The position numbers were made by a program, and so were the translations under genes. A DNA stretch of 64,000 nucleotides. It comes from JALORV01 sp963766365 (GTDB taxonomy: Bacteria; Pseudomonadota; Gammaproteobacteria; Burkholderiales; Burkholderiaceae_F). This document shows, piece by piece, positions 25,343-34,633 of the stretch (its first letter is position 1; each line of letters opens with the position of its first letter). The notes beneath the pieces are model-generated. The model made no database searches. It was not told the origin of the DNA and saw only the letters and a list, made by a program, of their open reading frames with translations. Location: assembly GCA_963766365.1 (NCBI GenBank), contig CAVXZK010000013.1:124001-188000 (forward strand). Reading direction: 5' to 3'.

Positions 25343-25639
25343 ATGAACAGCAGCAACAACACGCAGCCCGCCCAGGCGGCCACGTCCGGCCTTGCGCAGG
25401 AGATCGCCGACGAGATCGTCCGGACCCTGAACCTCGAGCTGGCGCCGGGAGAAATCGATCCGAAGGCCCCGCTTTACGGCGATGGGCTTGGCCTGGATTC
25501 GATCGACATCCTCGAAGTGGCACTGCTCGTTTCGCGCAAGTACGGCTTCCAGTTGCGCGCCAACGACGAGAGCAATGTGCGGATCTTTGCTTCGCTTGAA
25601 AGCCTGGCCGACCACGTCGCCGCGCACCGGACCAAGTGA
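25343..25639 (+). CDS. Acyl carrier protein of the aryl polyene cluster
   Basis: The 98-residue carrier protein has the phosphopantetheine site GLGLDSIDILE (Ser53). It should carry the growing polyene or the aryl starter as a thioester. The ATG at 25343 gives a short unstructured N-terminus rich in Asn/Gln. A GTG at 25325 is a weaker alternative. Its stop overlaps the next gene (GTGA). It opens the rightward operon of the cluster. Confidence 0.9.
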   Translation: MNSSNNTQPAQAATSGLAQEIADEIVRTLNLELAPGEIDPKAPLYGDGLGLDSIDILEVALLVSRKYGFQLRANDESNVRIFASLESLADHVAAHRTK

Positions 25640-26307
25640 CCAGGCAGCCCGCCGTGTTTGCGGCGGTGGCGCTCGGCGCCGCCGGGTGCTTGGCGCTGGC
25701 GTATCTGAGTTCCAGCGGCCGCCTTCCTCCCCTGCTTTCAGTGGGCATCGCAGTGACGCCGCCGCTGGCCGGCGCCCTCGCACTGGGTTGGCACTCGCGA
25801 CTGCGCTGGCCGGTGCTCGTAGCGGTCATCGTGCTCGGCCTTGCCGCCGCGTCTAACCTGGACTGGCTGGCTCATCACGTCAGCGCTCTCTGGTTCGTGC
25901 AGCACGCTGCCGTGCACGGCCTGTTCGCGATCTACTTCGGACGCACGCTGCTGCCCGGCGAGGTGCCACTGGCGACGCGGATAGCGCAGGCCGTGCTGCC
26001 ATCGATGCCACCGGCGGTCGTGCGCTATTCGCGCGGCGTGACGCTGGCTTGGACGATCTACTTCACCGCGATGACGGTCATCTCGATCGCGCTGTACGTC
26101 GGCAGCAGTACCGCCACCTGGTCGACGTTCGCGACTGTCGTGTCCGGACCGCTGGTGGCCGTGATGTTCGTCCTCGAGTTCGCGGTGCGTCGTCGCCTGC
26201 TTCCCGCCAGCCACTGCGCCTCGATCGCGCAGACGGTGGCCGGATTCCGCGCGCTGATGCGCGACCCGGCCGCTCGCGCGCTGCCCGCGCGCCAGCCGCA
26301 TGGCTAG
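25636..26307 (+). CDS. COG4648-type membrane protein of the aryl polyene cluster
   Basis: The 223-residue protein has about six hydrophobic helices and WFVQHAAVHGLFAIYFG in the middle, characteristic of the COG4648 membrane proteins found in aryl polyene clusters (ApeG-like position). Its function is unknown; it may help anchor or assemble the polyene machinery at the membrane. It starts at a GTG overlapping the carrier protein stop, and its end overlaps the ligase by 8 bases. Confidence 0.75.
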   Translation: MTRQPAVFAAVALGAAGCLALAYLSSSGRLPPLLSVGIAVTPPLAGALALGWHSRLRWPVLVAVIVLGLAAASNLDWLAHHVSALWFVQHAAVHGLFAIYFGRTLLPGEVPLATRIAQAVLPSMPPAVVRYSRGVTLAWTIYFTAMTVISIALYVGSSTATWSTFATVVSGPLVAVMFVLEFAVRRRLLPASHCASIAQTVAGFRALMRDPAARALPARQPHG

Positions 26308-27694
26308 CTGGGCCGCCGCGCTGAACCGAGCCCCGCAGCCCGCGGAAGCGTGGCCGCTGGTGGCCCATGGCATGGCCGCGCTGGACCGCACTTTCGCCTG
26401 GCGCGACGGGGCGCCAATTAGCGTGGCCCGTTTCCTGGTCGACGTCGACTCGGTCGCTGCGCGATTGCCGTCGACCGCGCATGCGCTCAACGCGTGTAGC
26501 GATCGCTACCAGTTCGCGGTCAGCCTCGCCGCCTGCGTGCAGCGCGGCATCGTCACGTTGCTGCCGCCGGCTCGCACACCAGGCGTCATCGCTCATCTGC
26601 GCGCCGAGGCGCCCGACCTGGTGCTGCTGGTCGATCGGGAAGAGGAAGCGCAACCGAGCGACGGGTTGCCCATGCACCGCGTCGAACTCGTCGAGCGCGA
26701 AGTGGCGGGAATCCAGGCGATTCCCGAGTCTCCCGGCTCTCAGCTCGTCGCGCGCATGTACTCGTCGGGCTCGACAGGGCAGCCACAGCCGCAACCGAAA
26801 CTCTGGGGCAGCCTGGTGCGCAATGCGGCGGCGCAGGTGCAGCGGCTGGGCGAGGTGGCGCCTGAAGGCATCGCCCTGCTCGGCACAGTGCCGGCGCAGC
26901 ACAGCTACGGGTTCGAGTCGACCGTGCTGGTGGCGCTCGCGGCCGGTGCCACGATGACGGCAGCGCGCCCGTTCTTTCCAGCCGACATCGCCGCTGAACT
27001 CGACGCACTGCCTCGGCCACGCGGACTCGTGACGACGCCGTTTCACCTGCGCACCGTGCTCGACGCCGGGCTTGCGCTGCCAGCGATCGACCTTCTGCTG
27101 TGCGCGACCGCCCCGCTGACGCCGGAGCTGGCGAACGCAGCAGAGCAGGCGTTTCGTGCGCCGCTGATCGAAATTTACGGCGCCACGGAGAGTGGGCAAC
27201 TGGCGACACGACGCACGACGCGCGAGACCTGCTGGACGCCTTATGCCGGCGTGAAGGTGACGCAGCACGACGGCCGCGCCTGGGCAGAAGGCGGCCACGT
27301 GCGGGCGCCCACGCCACTGTCCGACCTGATTGAGCCCGCCGGAGCTGGCGGCTTCGTGCTGCTCGGGCGCCACGCCGACATGGTGAACATCGCCGGCAAG
27401 CGCAGTTCGCTGGCGTACCTGACCCAGGTGCTGCTGCGCGTACCCGGCGTGGTCGACGGCGCGTTTTTCATCCCGGAGGAACCGGCCAACGGCGCAGACA
27501 TCACGCGGCTCGCCGCCGCCGTCGTCGCACCGGGCCAGTCGTCGAGTGGGCTGATGGCCGCGCTGCGCGAGCATCTCGACCCGGTGTTCCTGCCACGGCC
27601 GCTGCTGCTGGTGCCCTCCCTGCCCCGCAGCGAGTCCAGCAAGCTGCCCGTGGACGGACTGCGTGCGCTGCTGCGTGCGCCACGGATGTCATGA
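26300..27694 (+). CDS. AMP-ligase for aryl starter activation
   Basis: The 464-residue, short adenylate-forming enzyme has MYSSGSTGQPQPQPK as phosphate loop (SSGSTG at 155-160), EIYGATESG as the second adenylation motif, and the C-terminal RRLGRHADMVNIAGKR-like segment here read LLGRHADMVNIAGKRSS. It should adenylate a hydroxybenzoic acid, probably that made by the cluster's chorismatase, and pass it to an acyl carrier protein. Position and size match ApeH/XanA2-type ligases. It overlaps both neighbours. Confidence 0.8.
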   Translation: MASWAAALNRAPQPAEAWPLVAHGMAALDRTFAWRDGAPISVARFLVDVDSVAARLPSTAHALNACSDRYQFAVSLAACVQRGIVTLLPPARTPGVIAHLRAEAPDLVLLVDREEEAQPSDGLPMHRVELVEREVAGIQAIPESPGSQLVARMYSSGSTGQPQPQPKLWGSLVRNAAAQVQRLGEVAPEGIALLGTVPAQHSYGFESTVLVALAAGATMTAARPFFPADIAAELDALPRPRGLVTTPFHLRTVLDAGLALPAIDLLLCATAPLTPELANAAEQAFRAPLIEIYGATESGQLATRRTTRETCWTPYAGVKVTQHDGRAWAEGGHVRAPTPLSDLIEPAGAGGFVLLGRHADMVNIAGKRSSLAYLTQVLLRVPGVVDGAFFIPEEPANGADITRLAAAVVAPGQSSSGLMAALREHLDPVFLPRPLLLVPSLPRSESSKLPVDGLRALLRAPRMS

Positions 27695-27999
27695 ACACAA
27701 TCCTCGACGCGCCCCTGCCGCTGCCGGGCGACCACCCGGCGCTGGAGGGACACTTTCCCGGGCATCCGATCTATCCGGGCGTCGTGTTGCTCGACACGGC
27801 GATCGGCGCGATCGAGGCTCACTTCGGCGCCTCGGTGCGCGGCCTGCCAGTGGCCAAGTTCCTCGCGCCGGCGCGGCCCGGCATGTCGCTGATGCTGCAT
27901 GCCGAACGCAGCAACGGCGACGTGCGCTTCGAGATTTCGAGCATCGACGCGGCGTGTATCGCCACCGGCACCGCGCGGCTGCAGGAAGAAGGCGCGTGA
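27691..27999 (+). CDS. Hot-dog 3-hydroxyacyl-ACP dehydratase (ApeI-like)
   Basis: The 102-residue protein is a minimal hot-dog fold. GHFPGHPIYPGVVLLD has the catalytic His21 and the family PGV turn. It should remove water from 3-hydroxyacyl-ACP during polyene growth. It is translationally coupled to both neighbours by ATGA and GTGA overlaps. With the second dehydratase at the end of the operon it probably forms a heterodimer, as described for aryl polyene systems. Confidence 0.8.
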   Translation: MNTILDAPLPLPGDHPALEGHFPGHPIYPGVVLLDTAIGAIEAHFGASVRGLPVAKFLAPARPGMSLMLHAERSNGDVRFEISSIDAACIATGTARLQEEGA

Positions 28000-28928
28000 G
28001 CACGCCTGCGCCCGCCGACTGGGCCCGGCGCGACGAGCGCGGCAGCCATGCCGCGCTGACGCTGATGCGCTGGCTGTCGCTCGGGCTCGGGCGCACGTTT
28101 TCGCGCCTGGTGCTGCCGTTCATTGCGCTGTACTTCTTCATTGCTGCACCGGTGGCACGGCGCGCCTCACGCAGCTATCTGACGCGTGCGCTCGGCCGGC
28201 CCGCAAGGGGGATAGACGTGCTGCGCCACTTCCATGCATTCGCGTCGACGGTGCACGACCGCGCCTATCTGTTGAACGATCGCTTCGACCAGTTCGACAT
28301 CGCGCTCGAGTCCGTCGAAGAGGTCGACCGCGCACTCGCTGCCGGACCGGGGGCCTTCCTCGTCGGCGCGCATTTCGGCAGTTTCGAAGTGTTGCGGGCG
28401 ATCACGCGCAGCGCCGCGGCGCAAGGCCGGCGCTACGACGTGACGATGGTGATGTACGAGGAGAACGCGAAGCGCATCAACGCGGCGCTCGCGGCACTTA
28501 ACCCGAACGCGGTACCACGCATCATCGGGCTCGGCCGCCCCGATGCGATGCTGCAGGTCCAGCAGGCGCTCGACCAGGGGCAGCTCGTCGGCTTTCTCGC
28601 CGACCGCACGCTGGCGCAGCAACCTGCGTTAAGCGTGTCTTTCCTGGGCGCACCCGCTGCCTTTCCGCTCGGCGCATTCCGCCTGGCGGCAGTGCTGCGA
28701 CAGCGGGTGCTGCTGATGCAGGGTATCTACCTCGGCGGCAACCGCTACCGGGTCCGCTTTGCGCCGATCGCCGACTTTTCTGCGATGGCAGCGGGTGGCC
28801 GCGACGCCGCGGTGCACGATGCCGTTCGCCGCTACGCCGCCGAACTCGAGCAGGCGTGCCGTGCGCATCCCTACAACTGGTTCAACTTCTTCGACTTCTG
28901 GAAGGCCGACGGTGGCACGGCTCGCTAG
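27996..28928 (+). CDS. LpxL/HtrB-like acyltransferase of the cluster
   Basis: In the 310-residue protein, a membrane helix (FSRLVLPFIALYFFIAAPVA) precedes a lysophospholipid-acyltransferase-like domain with GAHFGSFE, the H-x4-E motif, and FLADRTLA. Aryl polyene clusters carry such enzymes to attach the polyene to a lipid or sugar carrier in the inner membrane. It starts at a GTG overlapping the dehydratase stop and ends 16 bases inside the next gene. Confidence 0.75.
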   Translation: MSTPAPADWARRDERGSHAALTLMRWLSLGLGRTFSRLVLPFIALYFFIAAPVARRASRSYLTRALGRPARGIDVLRHFHAFASTVHDRAYLLNDRFDQFDIALESVEEVDRALAAGPGAFLVGAHFGSFEVLRAITRSAAAQGRRYDVTMVMYEENAKRINAALAALNPNAVPRIIGLGRPDAMLQVQQALDQGQLVGFLADRTLAQQPALSVSFLGAPAAFPLGAFRLAAVLRQRVLLMQGIYLGGNRYRVRFAPIADFSAMAAGGRDAAVHDAVRRYAAELEQACRAHPYNWFNFFDFWKADGGTAR

Positions 28929-29511
28929 CGCGCTGGCGGGCGCACTGCTCGCGCTGGCGTCGTGGCCCGCCGCGGCGCAGTGGACGGTGAACGAATTGAT
29001 GGCGGCGCTGGCGGCGCGCGGCAATGCCGACGCGACCTTCACCGAGCGGCGCTACGTACCGATCCTCGATGCACCGGTGCAGTCGTCGGGCACGCTGCGC
29101 TTTGTCGCGCCCGACCGACTCGAGAAGCACACGCTGCAACCGCGTGCCGAATCACTCGTGCTTGCCGGCGATCAGCTGACGTTGCAGCAGGGCCAGCGCA
29201 CGCGCCGCCTGGCGCTGACCGATCTGCCGGACAGCGGGCTGGCGATCAACAGCCTGCGCGGGACGATGGCGGGCGACCTCGCATCGCTGCGCCGCGGCTG
29301 GACCGTCACGCTCCACGGTGAGCAGCGCATCTGGACGCTCAGTCTCACGCCGGTGTCACAGCCCGTTGCCCAGTACATCGAGGCCGTGCTGATCGAAGGC
29401 CGGCAGGACCAGATCGACAGCATCGAGATCCGACAGGCCGACGGCGTGCGCTCGGTGATGCAGATCGTGCCGACGCCTTTGGCCAGGCAAGCGCCCGACA
29501 AACCGCGATGA
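28912..29511 (+). CDS. LolA-like periplasmic carrier protein
   Basis: The 199-residue protein has a signal peptide (LASALAGALLALASWPAAAQ) and a body resembling the outer-membrane lipoprotein carrier fold (GTLRFVAPDRLEKHTLQP, DSIEIRQADGVRSVMQI). Such proteins in polyene clusters are thought to shuttle the product across the periplasm. The GTG at 28912 is chosen because it directly precedes the signal peptide. The stop overlaps the exporter start (ATGA). Confidence 0.75.
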   Translation: MARLASALAGALLALASWPAAAQWTVNELMAALAARGNADATFTERRYVPILDAPVQSSGTLRFVAPDRLEKHTLQPRAESLVLAGDQLTLQQGQRTRRLALTDLPDSGLAINSLRGTMAGDLASLRRGWTVTLHGEQRIWTLSLTPVSQPVAQYIEAVLIEGRQDQIDSIEIRQADGVRSVMQIVPTPLARQAPDKPR

Positions 29512-31898
29512 GCCCGCGCGGGCGCGCAACGCTGCTGCTGTGGCTGGCATTGATCGCGATCGCCGCGTGGCAGGCGGTGCGCACGCCGATCCGCACCGAT
29601 CTCTCGGTGTTCCTGCCGCGCTCGCCAGCAATCGAACAGCAGATCCTGATCGAACAGTTGCGCGCTGGCGCGCTGGCGCGCCTGGTGCTGGTGGGCATCG
29701 AGGGTGGCTCCGCGGAGGAGCGCGCGCAGGCTTCGCGTGCGCTGGCCGAGGTGCTGCGAGCCGATGCGCAGTTCACGCAGGTCGCCAACGGCGACGGCCA
29801 GTCGCTGCAGGCCGATCGCGCGTTCGTGTTCAGGCAGCGCTACCTGCTGAGCCCGACCGTCGATGCGGCGCGCTTCTCGGTCGACGGGCTGCGCGCGGCG
29901 ATCAGCGAAACGATCGCGGCGGTGGCCGCGCCGGCCGGCATGCTCGCCGCTTCGCTGCTGCCGCGTGATCCGACCGGCGAAACGCTGCAGTTGATCGACA
30001 CGTTGTCCGGTCCCGTTTCGCCGCGTCGCGAATCCGGTGTCTGGGCCTCGCGCACCGGCGAACGCGCACTGCTCATGGTCGCGCTGCGTGCGCCCCTGAT
30101 CGATTCCGATGCGCAGCAGCGCGCCCTGTCCACGCTCGACGAACGGTTCGCGGCGCTGCAGCGGCCCGCGCTGCGTCTGCTGAAGACCGGTCCGGCCGTA
30201 TTCGCCGCCGAGTCACGCCAACGCATCATCACCGAGGCCGCCGCCTTGAGCGCGCTCAGCACGGTGCTTGTCGTCGCGCTGCTGTGGTTCGCCTACCGTT
30301 CCGTGCGCACGCTTCTCCTGGGCCTGGTGCCGGTCGCGTGCGGCGTGCTCGCCGGCTTCGCTGCTGTCGGGGCGGGCTTCGGCTACATGCACGGCGTGAC
30401 GCTGGCCTTCGGCGTGACGATGATCGGCGAGGCGGTCGACTACGCCGTCTATCTGTTTGTGCAGGCCGAGGGAGGACGCGACCCCGCGACGGCGGCCGCC
30501 TGGCAGCAACGTCTCTGGCCGACCTTGCGTCTCGGCATGGCCACCTCCATTGCCGGCTTCGGCGTGTTGCTGCTGTCCGGATTTCCCGGCCTGGCCCAGC
30601 CCGGCCTGTTCGCCATCGTCGGACTGGTCGCCGCGGCCGCTGCCACACGCTACGGCCTGCCGCTGCTGGTGCCGCACGGCTTCAAGCTGCGCGATCTGAC
30701 CACGGTCGGCGCACGACTCGAGGCCGGCATGCGAGGCCTCGCGCGTCGGCGCCGCTGGATCTGGGTGCCGTGTCTCGCCGCCGCCGCGATCATCGTCTGG
30801 AAGGGTGACCGCCTCTGGCAACGCGAACTGACCGCCCTGAGCCCGGTGCCGATCGAGGCGCGGCAACTCGACACAGCGCTGCGTGCGGACCTCGGCGCGC
30901 CCGACGTGCGCTACGTCGTGGCCGTGCCGGCAGTGGATCGCGAGGCGGCGCTGCGCGGCGCCGAAGCGAGCGTTGCGCGCCTGGCACCGCTGGTCGAGCA
31001 GGGCGTGCTGTCGCATGTCGACTCGCCGACGCGCTTTCTTCCGAGCGCAACGACGCAGAGCGAGCGACAGGCGGCCCTGCCACCGGCCACGGAACTGATG
31101 TCTCGCCTGCGTCTCGCACTGCACGGCTTGCCACTGCGGCCGGAGAAACTGCAGGGCTTTGTCGAGGACGTCGAGCGCGCGCGCCAGGAACCGCTGCTGA
31201 CGCCCGAATCGCTGGCCGGCACTTCCCTCGTTCTGGCCCTGCAGTCGCTGCTGGTCGAGCGCGACGCGCCCGCGGCGAATGAGCCCGCCTGGCTCGCGCT
31301 GCTGCCACTGCACGGGCCGACCTCCGGAGCGATCGATGTCGCAGCGCTCCGCGCGGCACTCGCCGGAATCGATGTCGGCGGCCGTGCGCCACTGCTGCTC
31401 GACATGAAGGCGGCAACCGACACGATGTATGCCGACTACCTGCACGAGGCCGCATGGCTGTCCGGCGGCGCCGCCCTTGTCATCGTGCTGCTGCTGGCCG
31501 CAAGCCTGCGTAGCCTGGCTCGCCTGGCGCGGGTCGTCCTGCCGCTCGCCACGGCCGTGCTCTGCGTGGTCGGCGGCTTGCTCGCAGCCGGCGTGCAGTT
31601 GACGCTGCTGCACCTGGTCGGCCTGCTGCTCGTTGTTGCCGTGGGCTCGAACTACTCACTGCTGTTCGACCGGCGCAGCCGCCCCGACCCGGGGACCACG
31701 CCACCGGAATCGACACGCATGCTGGTTTCCGTTGCGCTCGCCGCCGCAACAACGTTGCTGACGTTCGGCGTACTGGCGTTCTCCAGCGTACCGGTGCTCG
31801 GCATGATAGGCAGCACGGTGGCGCCGGGCGTGGTACTTGCGTTTGTGTTCTCGGCCGCACTGGCGCAGCCCTTGCGTCCTGACGATGAACGACATTGA
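29508..31898 (+). CDS. MMPL/RND-family exporter of the aryl polyene cluster
   Basis: The 796-residue protein has the MMPL layout: one N-terminal helix, a periplasmic loop of about 230 residues, a block of five to six helices (about 255-400) containing GVTMIGEAVDYAVYLF, a second loop, and a C-terminal helix block (about 650-790) with VGSNYSLLFDRR. The GxxxDY-like element is the proton relay region of the family. It should pump the polyene or its lipid conjugate out of the inner membrane, together with the preceding LolA-like protein. Confidence 0.85.
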   Translation: MSPRGRATLLLWLALIAIAAWQAVRTPIRTDLSVFLPRSPAIEQQILIEQLRAGALARLVLVGIEGGSAEERAQASRALAEVLRADAQFTQVANGDGQSLQADRAFVFRQRYLLSPTVDAARFSVDGLRAAISETIAAVAAPAGMLAASLLPRDPTGETLQLIDTLSGPVSPRRESGVWASRTGERALLMVALRAPLIDSDAQQRALSTLDERFAALQRPALRLLKTGPAVFAAESRQRIITEAAALSALSTVLVVALLWFAYRSVRTLLLGLVPVACGVLAGFAAVGAGFGYMHGVTLAFGVTMIGEAVDYAVYLFVQAEGGRDPATAAAWQQRLWPTLRLGMATSIAGFGVLLLSGFPGLAQPGLFAIVGLVAAAAATRYGLPLLVPHGFKLRDLTTVGARLEAGMRGLARRRRWIWVPCLAAAAIIVWKGDRLWQRELTALSPVPIEARQLDTALRADLGAPDVRYVVAVPAVDREAALRGAEASVARLAPLVEQGVLSHVDSPTRFLPSATTQSERQAALPPATELMSRLRLALHGLPLRPEKLQGFVEDVERARQEPLLTPESLAGTSLVLALQSLLVERDAPAANEPAWLALLPLHGPTSGAIDVAALRAALAGIDVGGRAPLLLDMKAATDTMYADYLHEAAWLSGGAALVIVLLLAASLRSLARLARVVLPLATAVLCVVGGLLAAGVQLTLLHLVGLLLVVAVGSNYSLLFDRRSRPDPGTTPPESTRMLVSVALAAATTLLTFGVLAFSSVPVLGMIGSTVAPGVVLAFVFSAALAQPLRPDDERH

Positions 31899-32595
31899 GC
31901 GACTGGCGATCCGTGTCGATCGAATCGGGCCGCCCGACGTCGAGGCCGCGCTGACGCTGGTGCTGCTGCCGGCCGCCGCGACGACCGCCGAGGACTTCGT
32001 GCGCGAGGGCTTCGTCGACGACCTGCGCGAGCTCGCCGTCGCGGTGACATTCGTCCGCAGCGAGGTGCCGGTCGACATCTATGCCGCCGACCGCATCGTG
32101 ACGCTGCTGAGGGAGCAGGTGCTGCAGCCGTTGCGCACAGAGGCGACCGGCCCCGTATGGATCGTCGGCATCTCGCTCGGCGGCATGACGGCACTCGCGT
32201 GTGCCGAAGCGCATCGCGAGCTCGTCGACGGCGTGTTCGCGATTGCGCCGTGGCCGGGTCTGCGACCGCTGTGGAGCGATATTCCCGATACCGGCGGCCT
32301 TGCTGCCTGGGCCGCACGAGAAGCTGAGACTCGATTCGACGACGAGCGCCGAGTCTGGCGCTGGCTGGGCAACGGCGGGGGAAGCCGGCCCGAGATCGTC
32401 ATCGGCTTCGGCCGGCAGGACCGCTTCGCCGAGGGCCAGCAACTGCTCGGCGAAGCACTGCCCCCGGAACAGCGGCTGCTTGTCGACGGCGCACATGACT
32501 GGCCCACGTGGCGCGCACTCTGGCGTCGCTTCCTCGCGCAACGCGCTCCACGCTGGCAGCCTCCACCACAGGACGCGCCCGCGACGCAGTCCTGA
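31885..32595 (+). CDS. Alpha/beta hydrolase in the aryl polyene cluster
   Basis: The 236-residue protein contains VGISLGGMTALACA, a nucleophile elbow GISLGG with Ser as nucleophile, and near the C-terminus FGRQDRF with an acidic residue and VDGAHDWPTW with His. It may be a thioesterase or esterase that releases or trims the polyene. Canonical aryl polyene clusters more often carry a hot-dog thioesterase and a DUF3261 lipoprotein here. It overlaps the exporter gene by 14 bases. Confidence 0.7.
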   Translation: MNDIERLAIRVDRIGPPDVEAALTLVLLPAAATTAEDFVREGFVDDLRELAVAVTFVRSEVPVDIYAADRIVTLLREQVLQPLRTEATGPVWIVGISLGGMTALACAEAHRELVDGVFAIAPWPGLRPLWSDIPDTGGLAAWAAREAETRFDDERRVWRWLGNGGGSRPEIVIGFGRQDRFAEGQQLLGEALPPEQRLLVDGAHDWPTWRALWRRFLAQRAPRWQPPPQDAPATQS

Positions 32596-32654
32596 TTTGG
32601 GGATAATCGCCGCCACTATGCCCATACGGGCCGTCTCCGCCGTCTTCTCTGTTC

Positions 32655-33827
32655 GTGCTGCGCTTCCTTTCGTACACCGCTGTCACCGGCCTCGGCCGGG
32701 GCGTCGACGCGCTCGCCGAAGCGCTGACGCAGCGGCGCTCGGCCCTGGCGCCGTGCCGCTTTGAAACAGTGCAGCTCGACACGATGGTGGCCGAGGTCGA
32801 GGGACTCGATGCCGCTCCGCTGCGCGCGGATCTCGCCGCGTACGAGTGCCGCAACAATCGGCTGGCGCAACTCGCGCTCGAGCAGGACGGTTTCGCCGAT
32901 GCAGTGCGCGCAGCGCGCGAGCGCTTCGGCCCGGCGCGCATCGGCGTCTTCCTTGGCACCAGTACCGCCGGCATCCTCGAGACGGAGATCGCCTATCGGC
33001 ACCGCGACCCGGCCACCGGCGCCCTGCCTGCGGCACTCGACTACCGGCGCTCGCACAACAGTTTCTCGGTCGTCGAGTTCGTGCGTTCGTATTTCGACCT
33101 GACCGGACCAGCGGCCGCGGTATGCACTGCCTGCTCGTCAGGCGCGAAGGTCTACGGCAGCGCACGGCGCATGATCGACGCCGGGCTGATCGATGCCGCG
33201 GTGGTTGGCGGCGTCGACTCGCTGTGCCTGACGACGCTGTATGGCTTCCACTCGCTCGAGGTGCTGTCCGCGACCGCGTGCCGGCCATTCGATCCGGAGC
33301 GCAACGGCATCTCGATTGGCGAAGGGGCCGCGTTCACGCTGCTGGCGCACGGAGAGTCGGGCGTGGCGCTCCTGGGTGTCGGCGAGTCGAGCGACGCACA
33401 TCACATGTCGGCTCCACACCCGCAGGGACTCGGCGCGCAGATGGCGATGCAGGCGGCGCTGCAGGACGCGGGCCTCGCGCCCACTGCGATCGACTACATC
33501 AACCTGCACGGCACCGCGACGCCGGCCAACGATGCAGCCGAATCGCTGGCGGTGTCGGCGGTGTTTGGACGACCGGTCGCCTGCAGTTCGACGAAAGGCG
33601 CCACCGGGCACACGCTCGGCGCGGCCGGCGCGATCGAAGCGGTGATTTCTGCGCTTGCGCTGGAGCGCCAGCTGTTGCCCGGAAGTGCCCGCACGCAGAC
33701 CGTCGATGCGCAGCTGCTGCCTGGCTATCGCCTGCACCCGAAGAAGGCGCCGTTGCGCTACGTGCTGAGCAATTCGTTCGGCTTCGGCGGCAGCAACTGC
33801 GCACTGGTGCTGGGGCTACCGTCATGA
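32655..33827 (+). CDS. Beta-ketoacyl-ACP synthase (KS) of the KS/CLF pair
   Basis: The 390-residue condensing enzyme has all three catalytic residues: Cys160 in CTACSSG, His285 in NLHGTATP and His319 in TKGATGHTLG. It starts at a GTG (32655), 59 bases after the hydrolase, and its stop overlaps the chain-length-factor gene (ATGA). In aryl polyene systems the KS and CLF form a heterodimer that adds malonyl units to the aryl starter. Confidence 0.9.
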   Translation: MLRFLSYTAVTGLGRGVDALAEALTQRRSALAPCRFETVQLDTMVAEVEGLDAAPLRADLAAYECRNNRLAQLALEQDGFADAVRAARERFGPARIGVFLGTSTAGILETEIAYRHRDPATGALPAALDYRRSHNSFSVVEFVRSYFDLTGPAAAVCTACSSGAKVYGSARRMIDAGLIDAAVVGGVDSLCLTTLYGFHSLEVLSATACRPFDPERNGISIGEGAAFTLLAHGESGVALLGVGESSDAHHMSAPHPQGLGAQMAMQAALQDAGLAPTAIDYINLHGTATPANDAAESLAVSAVFGRPVACSSTKGATGHTLGAAGAIEAVISALALERQLLPGSARTQTVDAQLLPGYRLHPKKAPLRYVLSNSFGFGGSNCALVLGLPS

Positions 33828-34633
33828 GTGATCGCACCGGCCTCAGCGCGTGGGTCGAAGGCATCGGCCTCATTGGACCCGGGTTCAATGACTGGCCGCA
33901 TGCCGCCGCAGTTCTGCGCGGGGAGGTCGCCTACGCACCGGCGCGTTGTGCGCTGCCGGTACTACCGGCGCTGCCCCCCGCCGAGCGACGCCGCACCGGT
34001 GCGGCGGTGCGCGTCGCACTTGCCGCGGCAACGGCCGCGAGCGAAGCGGCGGGACGCGCGCCCTCGACACTGGCGACCGTATTCTCCGCATCGGGCGGCG
34101 ACGGCGACAACTGCCATGCGATCTGCGAGGTGCTGGCGAGCAGCGAACGCTTCATCTCGCCGACGCGCTTCCACAACTCGGTGCACAACGCACCGGCCGG
34201 CTACTGGAGCATTGCCGCGCAGGCGATGGCGGCATCGACCAGCCTGGCCGCGTTCGATGGCAGCTTTGCCGGTGGCCTGCTTGAAGCAATCGTGCAGGCG
34301 CTCGCCAGCCGCGCGCCGCGATTGCTGATCGCCTACGACACCGCGTATCCGGAGCCCCTGCACGCGAAGCGGCCGATACCGGACGCGTTCGCGGTTGCTC
34401 TGGTTCTAGTTCCCGACCGCACCGAGCGCGCGATCGCACGACTGAGCCTCTCACTGGGCGATGGTGAGACCGACCACTGCCTGAATCCCGCGCTCGAAAC
34501 GCTGCGTGCCAGCAACCCGGCCGCACGCAGCCTGCCACTGCTCGCCGCGCTCGCGCAGCAACGTCCCGGTCGGCTTGCGCTCGACTATCTGGCGCCACCG
34601 CAGCTTTGGGTCCAGGTGGAGTTTCAGGCGTGA
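33824..34633 (+). CDS. Chain-length factor (ketosynthase-like, inactive)
   Basis: The 269-residue protein is homologous to ketosynthases but shorter and without the catalytic Cys. The region around AFDGSFAGG replaces the nucleophile elbow, and the usual His motifs are absent. FHNSVHNAPAGYWSIA is typical of the chain-length factors of aryl polyene clusters (ApeC-like). It should pair with the preceding KS and set the length of the polyene. It is coupled to both neighbours by 4-base overlaps. Confidence 0.8.
   Translation: MSDRTGLSAWVEGIGLIGPGFNDWPHAAAVLRGEVAYAPARCALPVLPALPPAERRRTGAAVRVALAAATAASEAAGRAPSTLATVFSASGGDGDNCHAICEVLASSERFISPTRFHNSVHNAPAGYWSIAAQAMAASTSLAAFDGSFAGGLLEAIVQALASRAPRLLIAYDTAYPEPLHAKRPIPDAFAVALVLVPDRTERAIARLSLSLGDGETDHCLNPALETLRASNPAARSLPLLAALAQQRPGRLALDYLAPPQLWVQVEFQA

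Noticed and set aside
26078..27574. Minus-strand open frame opposite the AMP-ligase
   Set aside because: The ligase has clear motifs and coupled neighbours; the antisense frame is motif-free.
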